From the NCBI GenBank assembly GCA_022410635.1, contig JAJVDF010000018.1, forward strand, positions 3,679,277 to 3,743,276: a DNA stretch of 64,000 bases. Reading direction: 5' to 3'. Positions 47,137 to 56,855 of this stretch are shown here, one piece after another; position 1 is the stretch's first letter, and each line of letters begins with the position of its first letter. Both the position numbers and the translations under genes were made by a program. The DNA is from Tretioscincus oriximinensis. Taxonomy: Eukaryota > Chordata > Lepidosauria > Squamata > Gymnophthalmidae. The notes beneath the pieces were generated by a model. It worked only from the letters and a program-made list of their open reading frames with translations, was not told where the DNA came from and made no database searches.

Positions 47137-47660
47137 GGTCGTCTGAGCCTCGTGAGAGGCATCCCCATGACTGCCATAATAAGGGGGCCCTAATAAGGGG
47201 TTCTGGAGTTGCGGGCTACCCCGGGGATGGGTAAGTAAACGTAATTCTGGAGTCATTGAGGGGGCTGCACACAGGAAAGATCCTTGAGAGCCCATACCAA
47301 ACCTCTCTGATCCTCGCGGTGAGGCCCACAGCTCAGGTGGGTGGTATTGGCTTATGCTGGATGGCCCGGGCAAAGCTGACAGGCAGTGCTGACCCAGCTG
47401 ATGAGCAGGCAGTAGCCATGGCCTCATGCCACCGGNCGTGGGGCACTGATTCCGCTGCAAAGCCCGGGCTGGGCAGAAGCTGGGGGGTCTACCAGGTCAC
47501 GTGATAGGTAGCCCCAGGGGGCCACATCACGGGGGCGTGGCCTGCCTTTAACCGTGTCAGACNGAATGGCTGACCAGTTTGGGAGTNAAGATGCTGCGCT
47601 TGAACCCTCCTACTTTAGCCATGGCCTATTCCTTCCACTTTTGGNTTATTGTTAATATTA
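47137..47660 (+). mobile_element. GC-rich 3' noncoding part of the Ngaro-like element
   Basis: This GC-rich segment ends with AAGATGCTGCGCTTGAACCC and TAGCCATGGCCTATTCCTTC then CACTTTTGG. The same block (AAGATGCTGCGCC... CAGCCATGGCCTTTTCC... TCCACTTAGG) appears on the minus strand of the GC-rich element at 53757-54680, so both belong to related families. No open frame is credible here; a 153-codon antisense frame is incidental. Confidence 0.65.
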
Positions 47661-47754
47661 GAAGAAGAAGAAGAAGAAGAAGAAGAAGAAGAAGAAGAAG
47701 AAGAAGAAGAAGAAGAAGAAGAAGAAGAAGAAGAAGAAGAAGAAGAAGAAGAAG
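47661..47754 (+). repeat. Pure (GAA)n tract, at least 31 units, entering an assembly gap
   Basis: 94 bases of uninterrupted GAA run directly into the N block. On the plus strand the tail of minus-oriented SINEs of the 11563 family is GAA-rich, and a SINE head in that orientation appears beyond the gap, so this is probably an expanded SINE tail. Confidence 0.95.
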
Positions 47755-48379
47755 NNNNNNNNNNNNNNNNNNNNNNNNNNNNNNNNNNNNNNNNNNNNNN
47801 NNNNNNNNNNNNNNNNNNNNNNNNNNNNNNNNNNNNNNNNNNNNNNNNNNNNNNNNNNNNNNNNNNNNNNNNNNNNNNNNNNNNNNNNNNNNNNNNNNNN
47901 NNNNNNNNNNNNNNNNNNNNNNNNNNNNNNNNNNNNNNNNNNNNNNNNNNNNNNNNNNNNNNNNNNNNNNNNNNNNNNNNNNNNNNNNNNNNNNNNNNNN
48001 NNNNNNNNNNNNNNNNNNNNNNNNNNNNNNNNNNNNNNNNNNNNNNNNNNNNNNNNNNNNNNNNNNNNNNNNNNNNNNNNNNNNNNNNNNNNNNNNNNNN
48101 NNNNNNNNNNNNNNNNNNNNNNNNNNNNNNNNNNNNNNNNNNNNNNNNNNNNNNNNNNNNNNNNNNNNNNNNNNNNNNNNNNNNNNNNNNNNNNNNNNNN
48201 NNNNNNNNNNNNNNNNNNNNNNNNNNNNNNNNNNNNNNNNNNNNNNNNNNNNNNNNNNNNNNNNNNNNNNNNNNNNNNNNNNNNNNNNNNNNNNNNNNNN
48301 NNNNNNNNNNNNNNNNNNNNNNNNNNNNNNNNNNNNNNNNNNNNNNNNNNNNNNNNNNNNNNNNNNNNNNNNNNNNNNN
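47755..48379. other. Assembly gap (625 Ns)
   Basis: Unsequenced. The left side is GAA repeat and the right side a SINE head. Long arginine, glutamate, serine or leucine frames across it are artefacts. Confidence 0.99.
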
Positions 48380-48425
48380 ATCTCCCAGGTGAGACACGAA
48401 TTCCTAAGCAACTGAGCTATCTGTG
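48380..48425 (-). mobile_element. tRNA-like SINE head beyond the gap (minus strand)
   Basis: The minus strand reads GGCACAGATAGCTCAGTTGC, TTAGGAATTC and GTGTCTCACCTGGGAGAT. TAGCTCAGTTGC is a polymerase III A box. GGCACAG and GTGTCTCACCTGGGAGAT correspond to GGCACAG and GGTCTTTCATCTGAGAAAT at the head of SINE copy B (12813). The B box and body must lie in the gap. Confidence 0.7.
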
Positions 48426-48711
48426 CCTGTAGAAAGTCCAGCAATGGATATTAAGTTTGCTGGACATTAAATTTGATGTAAATTGCATGTAAGCACTTGT
48501 TCACTTTATCATTAGAAGAAGCCGGGTTGCGTTCTTCAGTGTCATGGGTAAGCGTGTAGGTTTTTGGATATTGTTAAGTTAATAAATGATTTGTGATGGC
48601 NATAGGTGTCCATCCCTCATTTAGCTGTACCCGGCAACTTATCAGTGCTTTTTTTGACATGGTCCTTGCCTACACTTGCTGAAACAAGTTTTGTAGTTCT
48701 GATCTCCACTA
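48426..48711. other. Short non-coding stretch
   Basis: Positions 48431-48446 (AGAAAGTCCAGCAATGG) are a fragment of the palindromic family at 23816. The rest is not recognised. Confidence 0.45.
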
Positions 48712-49469
48712 TAAGAACATAAGAAGAGCCATACTGGATCAGGCCAGAGCCCATCTAGTCCAGCATTCTGTGTCACACAGAGGCCCAACAGATGCAACTG
48801 GGCAGTCTGAACAAAGGAAGNAAAATATGCACCTTTTCATGACTCCCTGCAAATGGTATCTCAGGAGTCCTGCCTGTTGTTCCATCCTNGAGGCAATATC
48901 CAGACATCCATCCTAGTATCCATTTATACCCTTGGTGTCCATAAACCAGTCTGGTCCTGTCTTGAAACTATCCAAGCTGTTAGCTACCACTACNTCTTCA
49001 GGAAGTAAATTCCACAGGCCGATGACCCTCTGGGTGAAAAAATACTTTCCTTTGTCTGTTCTCACTTTTCTTCCCATCAGTTTCAAGGAGTGCCCNCTGG
49101 TCCTTGTGTTGTGTGATAGAGAAAACATTTTTTCTCTGTTCACCCTGTCCATCCCATGCATGATTTTGTACACTTCAATCAGATCACCTCTCAAACGTCA
49201 CCTTTCGAGGCTGAAGAGGCCCAGACGTTGCAGCCTGACTTCATAAGGGAGGTGCCCCAGACCCTTGATCATTTTTGTTGCCCTTTTCTGCACCTTCTNC
49301 AGTTCCAAAATATCACTCTTGAGATGCGGTGATCAGAATTGAACACAGTATTCCAAATGTGGCCTCACCACAGATTTATAAAGAGGCAAAACAACATTTG
49401 CTGTCTTGTTTTCGATTCCTTTCCTAATTATCCCCAACATGGAATTTGCTGTTTTTGCTGCTGCTGCAT
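48712..49469 (-). pseudogene. CR1 LINE with ORF2 C-terminal remnant (minus strand)
   Basis: The longest CR1 copy in the window. It starts with TAAGAACATAAGAAGAGCCA (reverse 3' end). On the minus strand at 48913-49194 a frame reads MRGDLIEVYKIMHGMDRVN, then GHSLKLMGRKVRTDKGKYFF, TQRVIGLWNLLPE and LDSFKTG. This is the classic C-terminus of CR1 ORF2 after the reverse transcriptase (RGDLIEVYKI ... RFRTDVRK-FFTQRVV-LWN-LP). It then extends to TGCTGTTTTTGCTGCTGCTGC at about 49469. It is 5'-truncated and non-functional, but the ORF end is well preserved. Confidence 0.92.
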
Positions 49470-49479
49470 AAATATAACT

Positions 49480-49570
49480 ATGTATTATTTATTTATTTAC
49501 TTTTTTATACCGGCGTACACCCGAAGGTCTCAGGGTGCTTAACAATAAAATCACAAAAAACAACCACATG
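49480..49570 (-). mobile_element. L2-type LINE 3' tail (minus strand)
   Basis: ATTATTTATTTATTTACTTT then TATACCGGCGTACACCCGAA, GGTCTCAGGGTGCTTAACAA. This is the reverse of CCTGAGACCTTCGGGTGTA...GGTATAAAA with an AAAT tail. It abuts the CR1 on its left. Confidence 0.65.
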
Positions 49571-49904
49571 TTAAAAGCAGGCACATCTAAAAAATATTCC
49601 AGTGTTTTCCTTTAAATGAATGTATGAATGAAATAACTAGAAAATTAATGAAGGCTGTAAAAGTACCTTGTTCCTCCCATGGTCTTCATTTCATCTTCTT
49701 CAGATCTTTCTAGTATTATGAAACTCTTTCCTCAGGATTTGTGATCAATGTTTAACACACAGAGCTCTGAAGCTGGTAGAGATAATTTTAAAAGATTTAA
49801 TTAGATGGTGAATTCAAATATGTCAGCTTTGATCTGAGCCCCTCNCACAACAGATGATTGCTGTTTTTGTTCTGATCCTGGTTCTCTTAGAGTACTCTGT
49901 GTCT
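49571..49904. other. Non-coding stretch, nothing recognised
   Basis: No gene or clear repeat. Confidence 0.45.
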
Positions 49905-50170
49905 CTTTTATGACTGATCTCTTTACCCACTAGTTCTGATTAACCTATTGTCCAATTGATTGGCTGATGGTCCATTAAGGGAGGAGTATAATTGCATGTA
50001 TAAAGATTGGCTTCTGATTGTTAACTTTGCTTTGGATCTTTGTACCTTAACTGTTCTACTGGACAATTCTGCCTAGAATAAAGCTTTAATTCAGGATCCT
50101 ATGTTTCTGGACTTATTGGTTGGGAAGGTTCCTTTCAATCCTAAGAAGTTCCAGGCAGTTCTAAGAAATA
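49905..50170 (+). mobile_element. Candidate solo LTR (plus strand)
   Basis: The signals are ordered as in an LTR: CCAATTGATTGGC at 49951-49963, a TATA box TATAAAG at 49999-50005, and AATAAA at 50077-50082 in CTAGAATAAAGCTTTAATTC. The TATA to poly(A) spacing of about 80 bases fits an R region. The sequence ACTTATTGGTTGGGAAGG follows. Ends and target duplication were not resolved, so it could also be an unrelated promoter-like region. Confidence 0.4.
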
Positions 50171-50188
50171 ACTTGTTGTCAACTAATA

Positions 50189-50280
50189 CAATGCCATTTT
50201 TCTTTATCTCCAGCAGACCAATTAAGGTTGCAACTAGATATGGGCTAGCTATTCAACTAAAAGACATTATCATGAAATAA
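50189..50280 (+). repeat. Unclassified ~95-base repeat D, copy 1
   Basis: ATTTTTCTTTATCTCCAGCA, GACCAATTAAGGTTGCAACT and CTATTCAACTAAAAGACATT match 51315-51411 in direct orientation at about 75-80% by eye. No family recognised. Confidence 0.6.
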
Positions 50281-50598
50281 ACTTTAAAAAAGTACATTTA
50301 AATTTATTCTCAGGGCTAACTACTAGGGATGTGTAAGAGAAGCTTCTGAGAACAAAATTGCAAAATATTTTCAAGCCTGATAGATTAAGAGACTTCACAA
50401 AGTGATGGAGCTAACAGTCATGTGCAGAGCCCCATTTCAAATTACTTAACTTCAGAAAATAAGTCAGTACGTATGTGGACAATCTAAGTCAGCATTCTTT
50501 ATTTTATATTGTGTCTAGATAAAATACCTTGGTTGTTCTGGTTGATTACTTTATTTGGGAGGAAGATAAGGGGAATACCACCCTGTTGCTTCTCCCAG

Positions 50599-50760
50599 AT
50601 CTCTTTAACAGCTTTTGATATCATTTATCATTACATCCTTCTGGAAAGGCTACAGAGTTTAGAAATTGGATGTAAGGTACTTCAGTGGTTATTTGCTCCT
50701 GTCTCCAAGGTCCATGAAGAAAGTAGTTGCTTTCTAATGACACTTGAGTTGAAGCTCAAA
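50599..50760 (+). pseudogene. LINE reverse-transcriptase fragment (L2/CR1-like)
   Basis: A frame reads ISLTAFDIIYHYILLERLQS, LEIGCKVLQW then SKVHEESSC. It corresponds to the conserved L2/CR1-type reverse-transcriptase stretch DLSAAFDT-DH-ILL-RL---GI-G-VL-W, just before the VPQGS motif, which is missing. It is a small isolated piece with several substitutions at key sites (D to Y in the DH pair). No 3' tail is attached. Confidence 0.65.
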
Positions 50761-51314
50761 GGGTACACAGCCATTGATTATCTAAACCATAACATTAGAT
50801 TCCCAGCATTAGAATAATATTTGGCAGATTGTGCCTCTTTTTGAGAATGCTAAAGGTTTCCTTTTTTAGTCTGTTCACTTTCCATTGCATTTCTTTGTTA
50901 GCAACAAAAGTAGTTATGAAAATTACAAACCTAGCCAGATTTTCTTCCATTAATGTTCCTTTATTGTGTATGTCTACTAATTTTATTTTAAACAAAAAAA
51001 CTTCCCACAGGTTTTGGATGATGAATTTTGGATGATGCCAGCATTTTGGGTTGGCACAATTTGAGCTCATAGGCTTACTTCTTCAAATTCCCTTGAGACT
51101 CTGCTGAATACTGTTAAAAGCCATGGATGTCCAAATTATAATGAAGGTGTAATTAGAATTGCACAACAAGCAGTTTCTTACAAGTAAGTTTCCCATTTTT
51201 TAAGATGAATGTATATCCTGAGAGCTATTATCTTCATTTCTATCTGTTAAAGTTGAACACTGGATATTTTTACATTCAAAAGCCAAACACACAAAATCTG
51301 GTTCCTTTGAAACA
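50761..51314. other. Non-coding stretch, nothing recognised
   Basis: No gene or repeat recognised. Confidence 0.45.
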
Positions 51315-51411
51315 GTGTTATTTTTCTTTAAATCCACCTCCAGCGGACTAATCTGAGGCTGCATCTAGAAATAAGCTAGCTGTTCCACTAAAAGACATTA
51401 TTGGGAAATAA
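51315..51411 (+). repeat. Unclassified ~95-base repeat D, copy 2
   Basis: ATTTTTCTTTAAATCCACCT, CCAGCGGACTAATCTGAGGC and TGTTCCACTAAAAGACATTA are the counterpart of 50189-50280, 1.1 kb downstream in the same orientation. Flanking sequence is not obviously duplicated. Confidence 0.6.
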
Positions 51412-51723
51412 TCTTCAGGTGGAAATTGTGTTGGGTGTCTATATGGAAAACTGATATTCCAGTCCTAGCAAGATCTATAATCTCAAATAGCATCCATAAA
51501 ACTTTGAATAACTCTTATCTCATAGATATCCATATTTATCAGATGTGCTGATTGGATAATCCAGTTCAACATTCCAAACCATTGTTCATCTATAATATTG
51601 AAAAAGAACCCATAGTGATTCAAATTCATGATAACATATAATTTAACATGTGGAGCCTTCTTAGTGATGGCTCCAAACTATGAGATAGTCTTATCATTAC
51701 TGTATGTATTCAGCATATCTTAG
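51412..51723. other. Non-coding stretch
   Basis: Nothing recognised. Confidence 0.45.
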
Positions 51724-52118
51724 AACATAAGAACATAAATGGAGCCCTATTGAATTGAACCAGAACCCATCTAGTTCAGTATTCTGTCTCACACTGTGGC
51801 CCACAAATTTATACCAGGGCAGTCTCAAGCAGAACAAGGCAAAAACCTCACCTGTTCTCGACTCCCTGCAAATGGTACTTCAGAATTACTGCCTGTTGCT
51901 CCATCTTGGAGGCAGTATCAGAAAATCAATCCTAGTAGCTACCTATACTCTTGACTTCCATAAACCTGTCTAAACCTGCCTTAAAGCTAACCAGGCTACT
52001 AGCCCCCCCCACCCCTTCTGTAAGTAAATTCCACAAACCAATGAATATCTGGGTGAAAAATTACTTTTCCCTTGCTTGTCCTAACTCTTCTGCCTATCAG
52101 TTTCAAGGAATGTCCCCT
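51724..52118 (-). mobile_element. CR1 LINE 3' end (minus strand), truncated by an L2
   Basis: AGAACATAAGAACATAAATG, CCCATCTAGTTCAGTATTCT, AAATTCCACAAACCAATGAA and CTATCAGTTTCAAGGAATGT follow the CR1 order of 48712-49469 and still encode GHSLKLIGRRVRTSKGK on the minus strand. The copy breaks off at CCCCTCTG and an L2 tail starts at once. Confidence 0.88.
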
Positions 52119-52302
52119 CTGAAGAAACATCTCTTTACCCTGATATTTGGTTGAAGAAATAGCTTCTTTCCCCTGACTTTCATGCACTGTTTTAATGTGT
52201 CTTTTTTAAAATCTTGTTTTTATTGTGGTTAGGTGCCCAGAAGCCTTTGTGTACAAGATGAGATAGACATGGAAATGAGTAAATAAAATAATAAATAAAT
52301 AA
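52119..52302 (+). mobile_element. L2-type LINE 3' end (plus strand)
   Basis: AAGAAACATCTCTTTACCCT, GATATTTGGTTGAAGAAAT and GTGCCCAGAAGCCTTTGTGT lead to an AAATAAAATAATAAATAAAT tail. The piece matches the 5090-5284 L2 end (CTTTGGCTGAAGAAATCTC). It joins the CR1 directly. Confidence 0.75.
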
Positions 52303-53756
52303 TCTGTAGGTAACTCAAATCTTGAATATCAGATATTTATGGAGAAATATCACTGCATTTAGACCACACATGTGTAGCACGACACATGTGTGGTAATCTC
52401 AAAAGAAAGCACACGCCCAGATAAAGCCTGAGATTCACCCAGAAGATGGGAACTAAAAATGTAGAAAAATGTGTGAACTTGATTCATTGTAGCTTGGTCA
52501 AAGTCTTCTTTATTGGGCTGGAAGAATGGATCACTGGACCCTCTGGAATGCTTCATCCACACTTGGCCATTACATCTGAAAAGAGTTTCTTTTTGCATCT
52601 TGGTCAAAGGTTGTGTCTGTACTGGGCTAGAAGATTAGATCAATTGACCCTCTGGAATGCCTCACCCACACTATGAATCAGTCTACCAGGGTATCAAGTT
52701 CTCTGATAGGCCACTCAATCTATATTGAGTTGAACAGCCATAGTACAAAAATGGTGCATAACCTATCACTTGTAAGCAGTCCACAGAATGTCCCTGGCTG
52801 ATGCACCAGACCAGTGACTTATACGTGGATGACATNCACGTAGATACCCTTTTATATTGGTGCTGAGATTTCTGGCACCATTTTGCTGGCATAAGGACAT
52901 TGTGTTGGAAACTGCAGAGGTTAAGAACATTTGTTCCTTCAAACAGACCCCATAGGTTACTCTGTAGCATTTGTTATTGCTATGGTGTAATATTCAAACT
53001 GCAAATGCCAAGAAGACTCAATGGGCAAACATATCTTCTCTGTTAAACTGCAATCCCTCTTCTAAATCTATTGNTTGTTATTATTTTTGATATAGGTAGC
53101 ATATCCAATCCTTGACCATTACAGTACATCAGAGAACTCCAGAAAGCAACAGAAAAAGATGGCCATTTCTAAAGACTTATATAGCTTCAAATTATAGAAG
53201 CATAGTTGCCTAGAGTATAGTCATTCTTTTGCTCCAGCTGAAGACATTTTGCAGATTGTGCACCGTGGACACCAATCATTTCATTGCACAACTTTCGTGT
53301 GGAAAATTTGTCTTCAGGCTACATCTGTTTAGGTAAAGCTTTATTAATTGTTGGAGAAAGTCTTATCATTGCTGCTTGGTGAGCATCCGTCAAGCACAGT
53401 TTAGGTATAATGTATCATGCCCCACTAGTAAGGGTTGGAGTTCCTTGAGATTTGTTTCTATCATGTCATGAATATGCCTGGGGCATTAATATAGAAGTAA
53501 TTTTAGTCCATGATGAGGTAACAAAACTATATGAAGCAATGTTTAGGAGCAAATTCAATCAATAAATGGAAGTACCAGACACATTTAACCAATTGTATTA
53601 TATGGATCTTTATAGCATAATTTCCAATCTGCACTTTCTATGTGGATAGGAAAGCAATATCTTTGCAACAGAAAATTGGACATTGTTGCATTGCTTCCTC
53701 TTAAACAATTTTTGTTGGGAGAAGATGCAACTGTGCATGTAGATATGACAGATTAT
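52303..53756. other. Non-coding stretch with internal duplication and hairpin
   Basis: No gene. Positions 52493-52560 and 52600-52672 repeat CTTGGTCAAAG...GGGCTGGAAGA...GACCCTCTGGAATGC, a local ~107-base tandem duplication. Positions 53235-53330 form an imperfect inverted repeat (AGCTGAAGACATTTTGCAGA against AAAATTTGTCTTCAGGCT). Confidence 0.55.
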
Positions 53757-53805
53757 TACCAGCGACTGACACCAGGGAGCCATCCATAAAGTAGTAAACA
53801 ATGAA

Positions 53806-53811
53806 TTTATT
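53806..53811 (-). terminator. Poly(A) signal AATAAA of the Ngaro-like terminal region
   Basis: The minus strand reads GTGTTAATAAATTCATTG near the distal end of the GC-rich element, followed about 45 bases later by TGGTGTCAGTCGCTGG. Confidence 0.4.
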
Positions 53812-54523
53812 AACACAATTTTCCCATTTACCAATACCCCAACAAAGTGAATACAGTGCAATAACTTACTTTAACAATGGCAAAACAAAACTGGCTACAG
53901 TGCCCAAAATGTGTATTAACAATGGTNCAAAACCCGCGCTTATTAATTTGGCAAACCCTAAGTGGAGGAAAAGGCCATGGCTGGGTATAGGAGTGCGGTA
54001 GGCGCAGCATCTTGGAAAGGCCGTCCCACTTGGCCTGTAAAAGGCCGACCCGAATGGGACTTAAGAGCAATATGGCTGCTCAACCCCTGTTGAGCCAGCC
54101 TGTGCAACTGCCCAGCCCTGATCTGGGTCANCNTTCCCTGGNTCACACCTTTGTGAGCCCAGCCCGGCTCCCACCATTGCAAGCCTGGGCCACTAGAGGA
54201 TCAAAGGAAGTTTTGTGAGGCTCTCTGAGCGCAAACTCTGTCACGAGCCNCCTTCCTTGACTTAAGGTAGCCTTCGGCTTCCAACCCCTCCCCAAGGGCA
54301 AGCTCGGCTACCCTAAAACCCTTAAGGGGTCCCTCATTACTATAATNAATGGGACCAGTCAGAGGATATCTGCCCCCACGGCCAGTGACTGTCCCTTCTG
54401 GCCAATCCAAGATGCGCAACCCGCCGCACACCCTCCATGACAGAGAAAAAACACTCCCTAATAAAAGGGGAGGGAGGGTGGGTGTCTTGAAGCGAAGAGG
54501 CTGACCGTCGCGCCGGCCTCTCG

Positions 54524-54531
54524 CTTTATAC
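54524..54531 (-). promoter_or_regulatory. TATA box of the Ngaro-like terminal region
   Basis: The minus strand reads CTGGGGTATAAAGCGAGAGG in a GC-rich setting, a strong TATA match. Expected transcription would start about 30 bases on, near 54495, and run toward lower coordinates through the element. Confidence 0.5.
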
Positions 54532-54564
54532 CCCAGTGTCGCACCCGGAAGTGCGTCACCGGGG

Positions 54565-54608
54565 CGCCATGTTTTCAGAGGTCAATTTTGACCTCCAAAA
54601 ACATGGCG
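54565..54608. repeat. 44-base inverted repeat at the Ngaro-like terminus
   Basis: The arms GCCATGTTTTCAGAGGTCAA and TTGACCTCCAAAAACATGGC are complementary over 21 bases with two mismatches, separated by TT. It lies 35-80 bases upstream of the TATA box. Its size and symmetry resemble a recombinase or transcription-factor site; that role is an inference. Confidence 0.75.
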
Positions 54609-54680
54609 ACGCCTGGAAGAGGAGCTCCCCGGGTTGCGCGGCCGGTAAGCGGTGGCTCCCCTTAATTGGGGCCGCCCTAT

Positions 54681-56560
54681 TTCTAAGTTTAGGATATCTG
54701 AAAAAACCATTATTATTTGGCAAATTGATGGAAAAGTGAGAAGTGTACCAGCCAGCTTTCTATGGATTTATTCACATTATTGTCTATGAATCTGAGGTAG
54801 GTACCAACTGTTTTTCTGGTAGTCTCTAAGGTATTATGAAACGGTTTGTCAAGAATGTTTAAGATCTATTCATGAAGATCACACTAAGATCTGATGTTTA
54901 GAACATCCTTCATGATATTCCTACCTTAGTCTGTGCTTCCTGCAGAGTAGATTTTATCCATATACAATCTATTTCTTCTTGGTTAACCAACATTGGTATT
55001 TGTGTATGAACAGTTAATCTGGATTACTGGGAACATTTCCAGGTAGAGGAATAAGGTATCCTATCCTTTGCCCAGTGCTATTGCCATCTAATTCCATTCT
55101 AACTTGTCACATTGAAATCCTTTTCTTCACACTAAGGTCCCAAGGTGGAATTTCATTACCTTCCTTATTTCATCCTCTTCTTCTCTTCCTGCTGACTGCA
55201 AATACAGCAGAACATTAAGTCTACTATTTGGTTTTGTAGCCAATGGCAATTGGCTCTTCCTTGAGGCTTTGCTATTGATGCCACTAATGTCAGTGAAAAA
55301 TGAGATGCAGTTCCCTTTAGTGTGTTGCAAAGGTGTGTGTGTAGTAGTAAGTATGTACTGTATAATCAGTAAGGAACCAGCAGGGGCTTACGAGTTTTGT
55401 TCCTTCTTTCTTCAAACTTCCTATATTTCTCTCCCACTCTCCTTTGAGTGTTGGATTTGAATGAGACACATAGAGGAAGTGGGCAGATACATTAAGAACA
55501 TCTGAAAAGTTTGAGAGTTGAGTGGGAGTGAAAGAGTGTTTGTTGAGATCTCATCTGAGCAATGAATCCAGCTTCTTTGTGCATACCTTTTGCTCTTTCC
55601 CAGTCCCAAATAAAGCAAGAAAGTCAATAATAAGCAGCTACAGGATAGATGAATGGGAAATGGGGGATGAAGCAATGAAAGATTATATGTGTCGTATCTT
55701 ATGTATATCAATCATGAAATAAACATAAAATCTGTTTTTCAGTGCAAGGACAAACGGCAAAATACAGAAAAGCCCTGGGACTTTTTTTGTACCCATTTAT
55801 AATAGAGAGTGGACTTGAATGGCTGCTGGGAATGAAATTAGCTACTACAGTTGGGTTCAGTGCCCAAAGGAAAAACATTGTGATCCAGATACTGTGCACT
55901 GAGAAGGGCCTGTTGCACTTTGAATGGGGAATAGTCCAAGCAATTAGGAGGAACATGGCACTCACATCTCACTTATCTAGTCCTCAGACACTCCAGAAGT
56001 ATTCTTAAACTTACTGTAAACCTATCTTCCATTAACTTATTTTAAGCATCCTACAATCATTCCTGCAGTGATGAAAGACTCATACTGGAAGTATAAATTT
56101 ATTCCTGTGTTTTACATATCACATTATGACATGTTTTCAGCCAAGCATGGAGTAGCCTGACATGTAGATCACAGAAAAGACTACTAGAATGCAACAGAGT
56201 AGATGATTTTAGCTTAAAAATAGTCAATAAGCAGACACATCTAGCTTCTTAAGTGGTAGGGATAGTACATTTTTATCTACTAGTTATCTGGTCGCCTGTT
56301 AGAATACAGTCTTTTCACTTCCTGCCCCTGGGCTAGAAGCTGGAATGCTTTAGTCTGGGAAATGTTAAAGACAGGAAACAGTTTGCCTAGTCAGTAGATT
56401 GGGTTCTCTGTTCTCTGAAGGTAAATTTGCAAAAGCTCTTAGTGTGCAGTATGCTCTATGTTTACAAATAGACATGAAACATATTCAATCTGTCCTTGAT
56501 GTAGATTGGATAAAACCACTCTGATTTGTTCATGCAGTTTTTTTACTCAATAAGAATACA
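54681..56560. other. Non-coding stretch, nothing recognised
   Basis: No gene recognised. Opposed frames at 55708-56008 have no familiar motif. Confidence 0.5.
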
Positions 56561-56855
56561 AGAACCTAAGAACATAAGAGGTGCTGTTCTGAAATGGACC
56601 GGAGCCCATCTAGTCCAGCCCTCTGTCACACAGACGTCCACCAATGGCACCTGGGCAGTCTGGAACAGAAGAAGGCAAAATGTTCAACTGTTCTCGATGC
56701 CCTGCAAATGGCATTTCAGGAATACTGCCTGTTGCTCTTTCTCAGAAGCAGTATCAAGACAACTTAGTAGCTCTTTATACTCTTGGCTTCCATGAACATG
56801 TCTAATCCTGTCTTAAAGCTATCCAGGCTGCTAGCTACCACCACCTACCATCACT
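56561..56855 (-). mobile_element. CR1 LINE 3' end (minus strand)
   Basis: CTAAGAACATAAGAGGTGCT, CATCTAGTCCAGCCCTCTGT, GGCACCTGGGCAGTCTGGAA, TACTGCCTGTTGCTCTTTCT and AAAGCTATCCAGGCTGCTAG follow the standard order. It forms an inverted pair with the CR1 at 57250. Confidence 0.88.

Larger units (their letters stand above)
53757..54680 (-). mobile_element. Terminal region of a Ngaro/DIRS-like element (minus strand)
   Basis: A GC-rich, CpG-containing island of about 920 bases in AT-rich DNA. Its minus strand shares AAGATGCTGCGCC, CAGCCATGGCCTTTTCC and TCCACTTAGG with the 3' part of the Ngaro-like remnant at 47.5-47.66 kb. It carries a TATA promoter near its 5' end (54524-54531) and an AATAAA near its 3' end (53806-53811), with no open frame between, so it is a terminal or internally deleted derivative rather than a full element. 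Five Ns interrupt it. Boundaries are estimated from the composition change. Confidence 0.6.

Noticed and set aside
46999..47460. 153-codon minus-strand open frame
   Set aside because: It is antisense to the Ngaro-like element in GC-rich DNA and resembles no protein.
47579..48444. Open frames of 247-278 codons with long arginine, glutamate, serine or leucine runs
   Set aside because: They are GAA repeat read through 625 Ns; no real coding sequence is present.
53958..54218. Small open frames in the GC-rich Ngaro-like island as a gag-type protein
   Set aside because: They are short, contain Ns and lack any zinc-finger or other recognisable motif.
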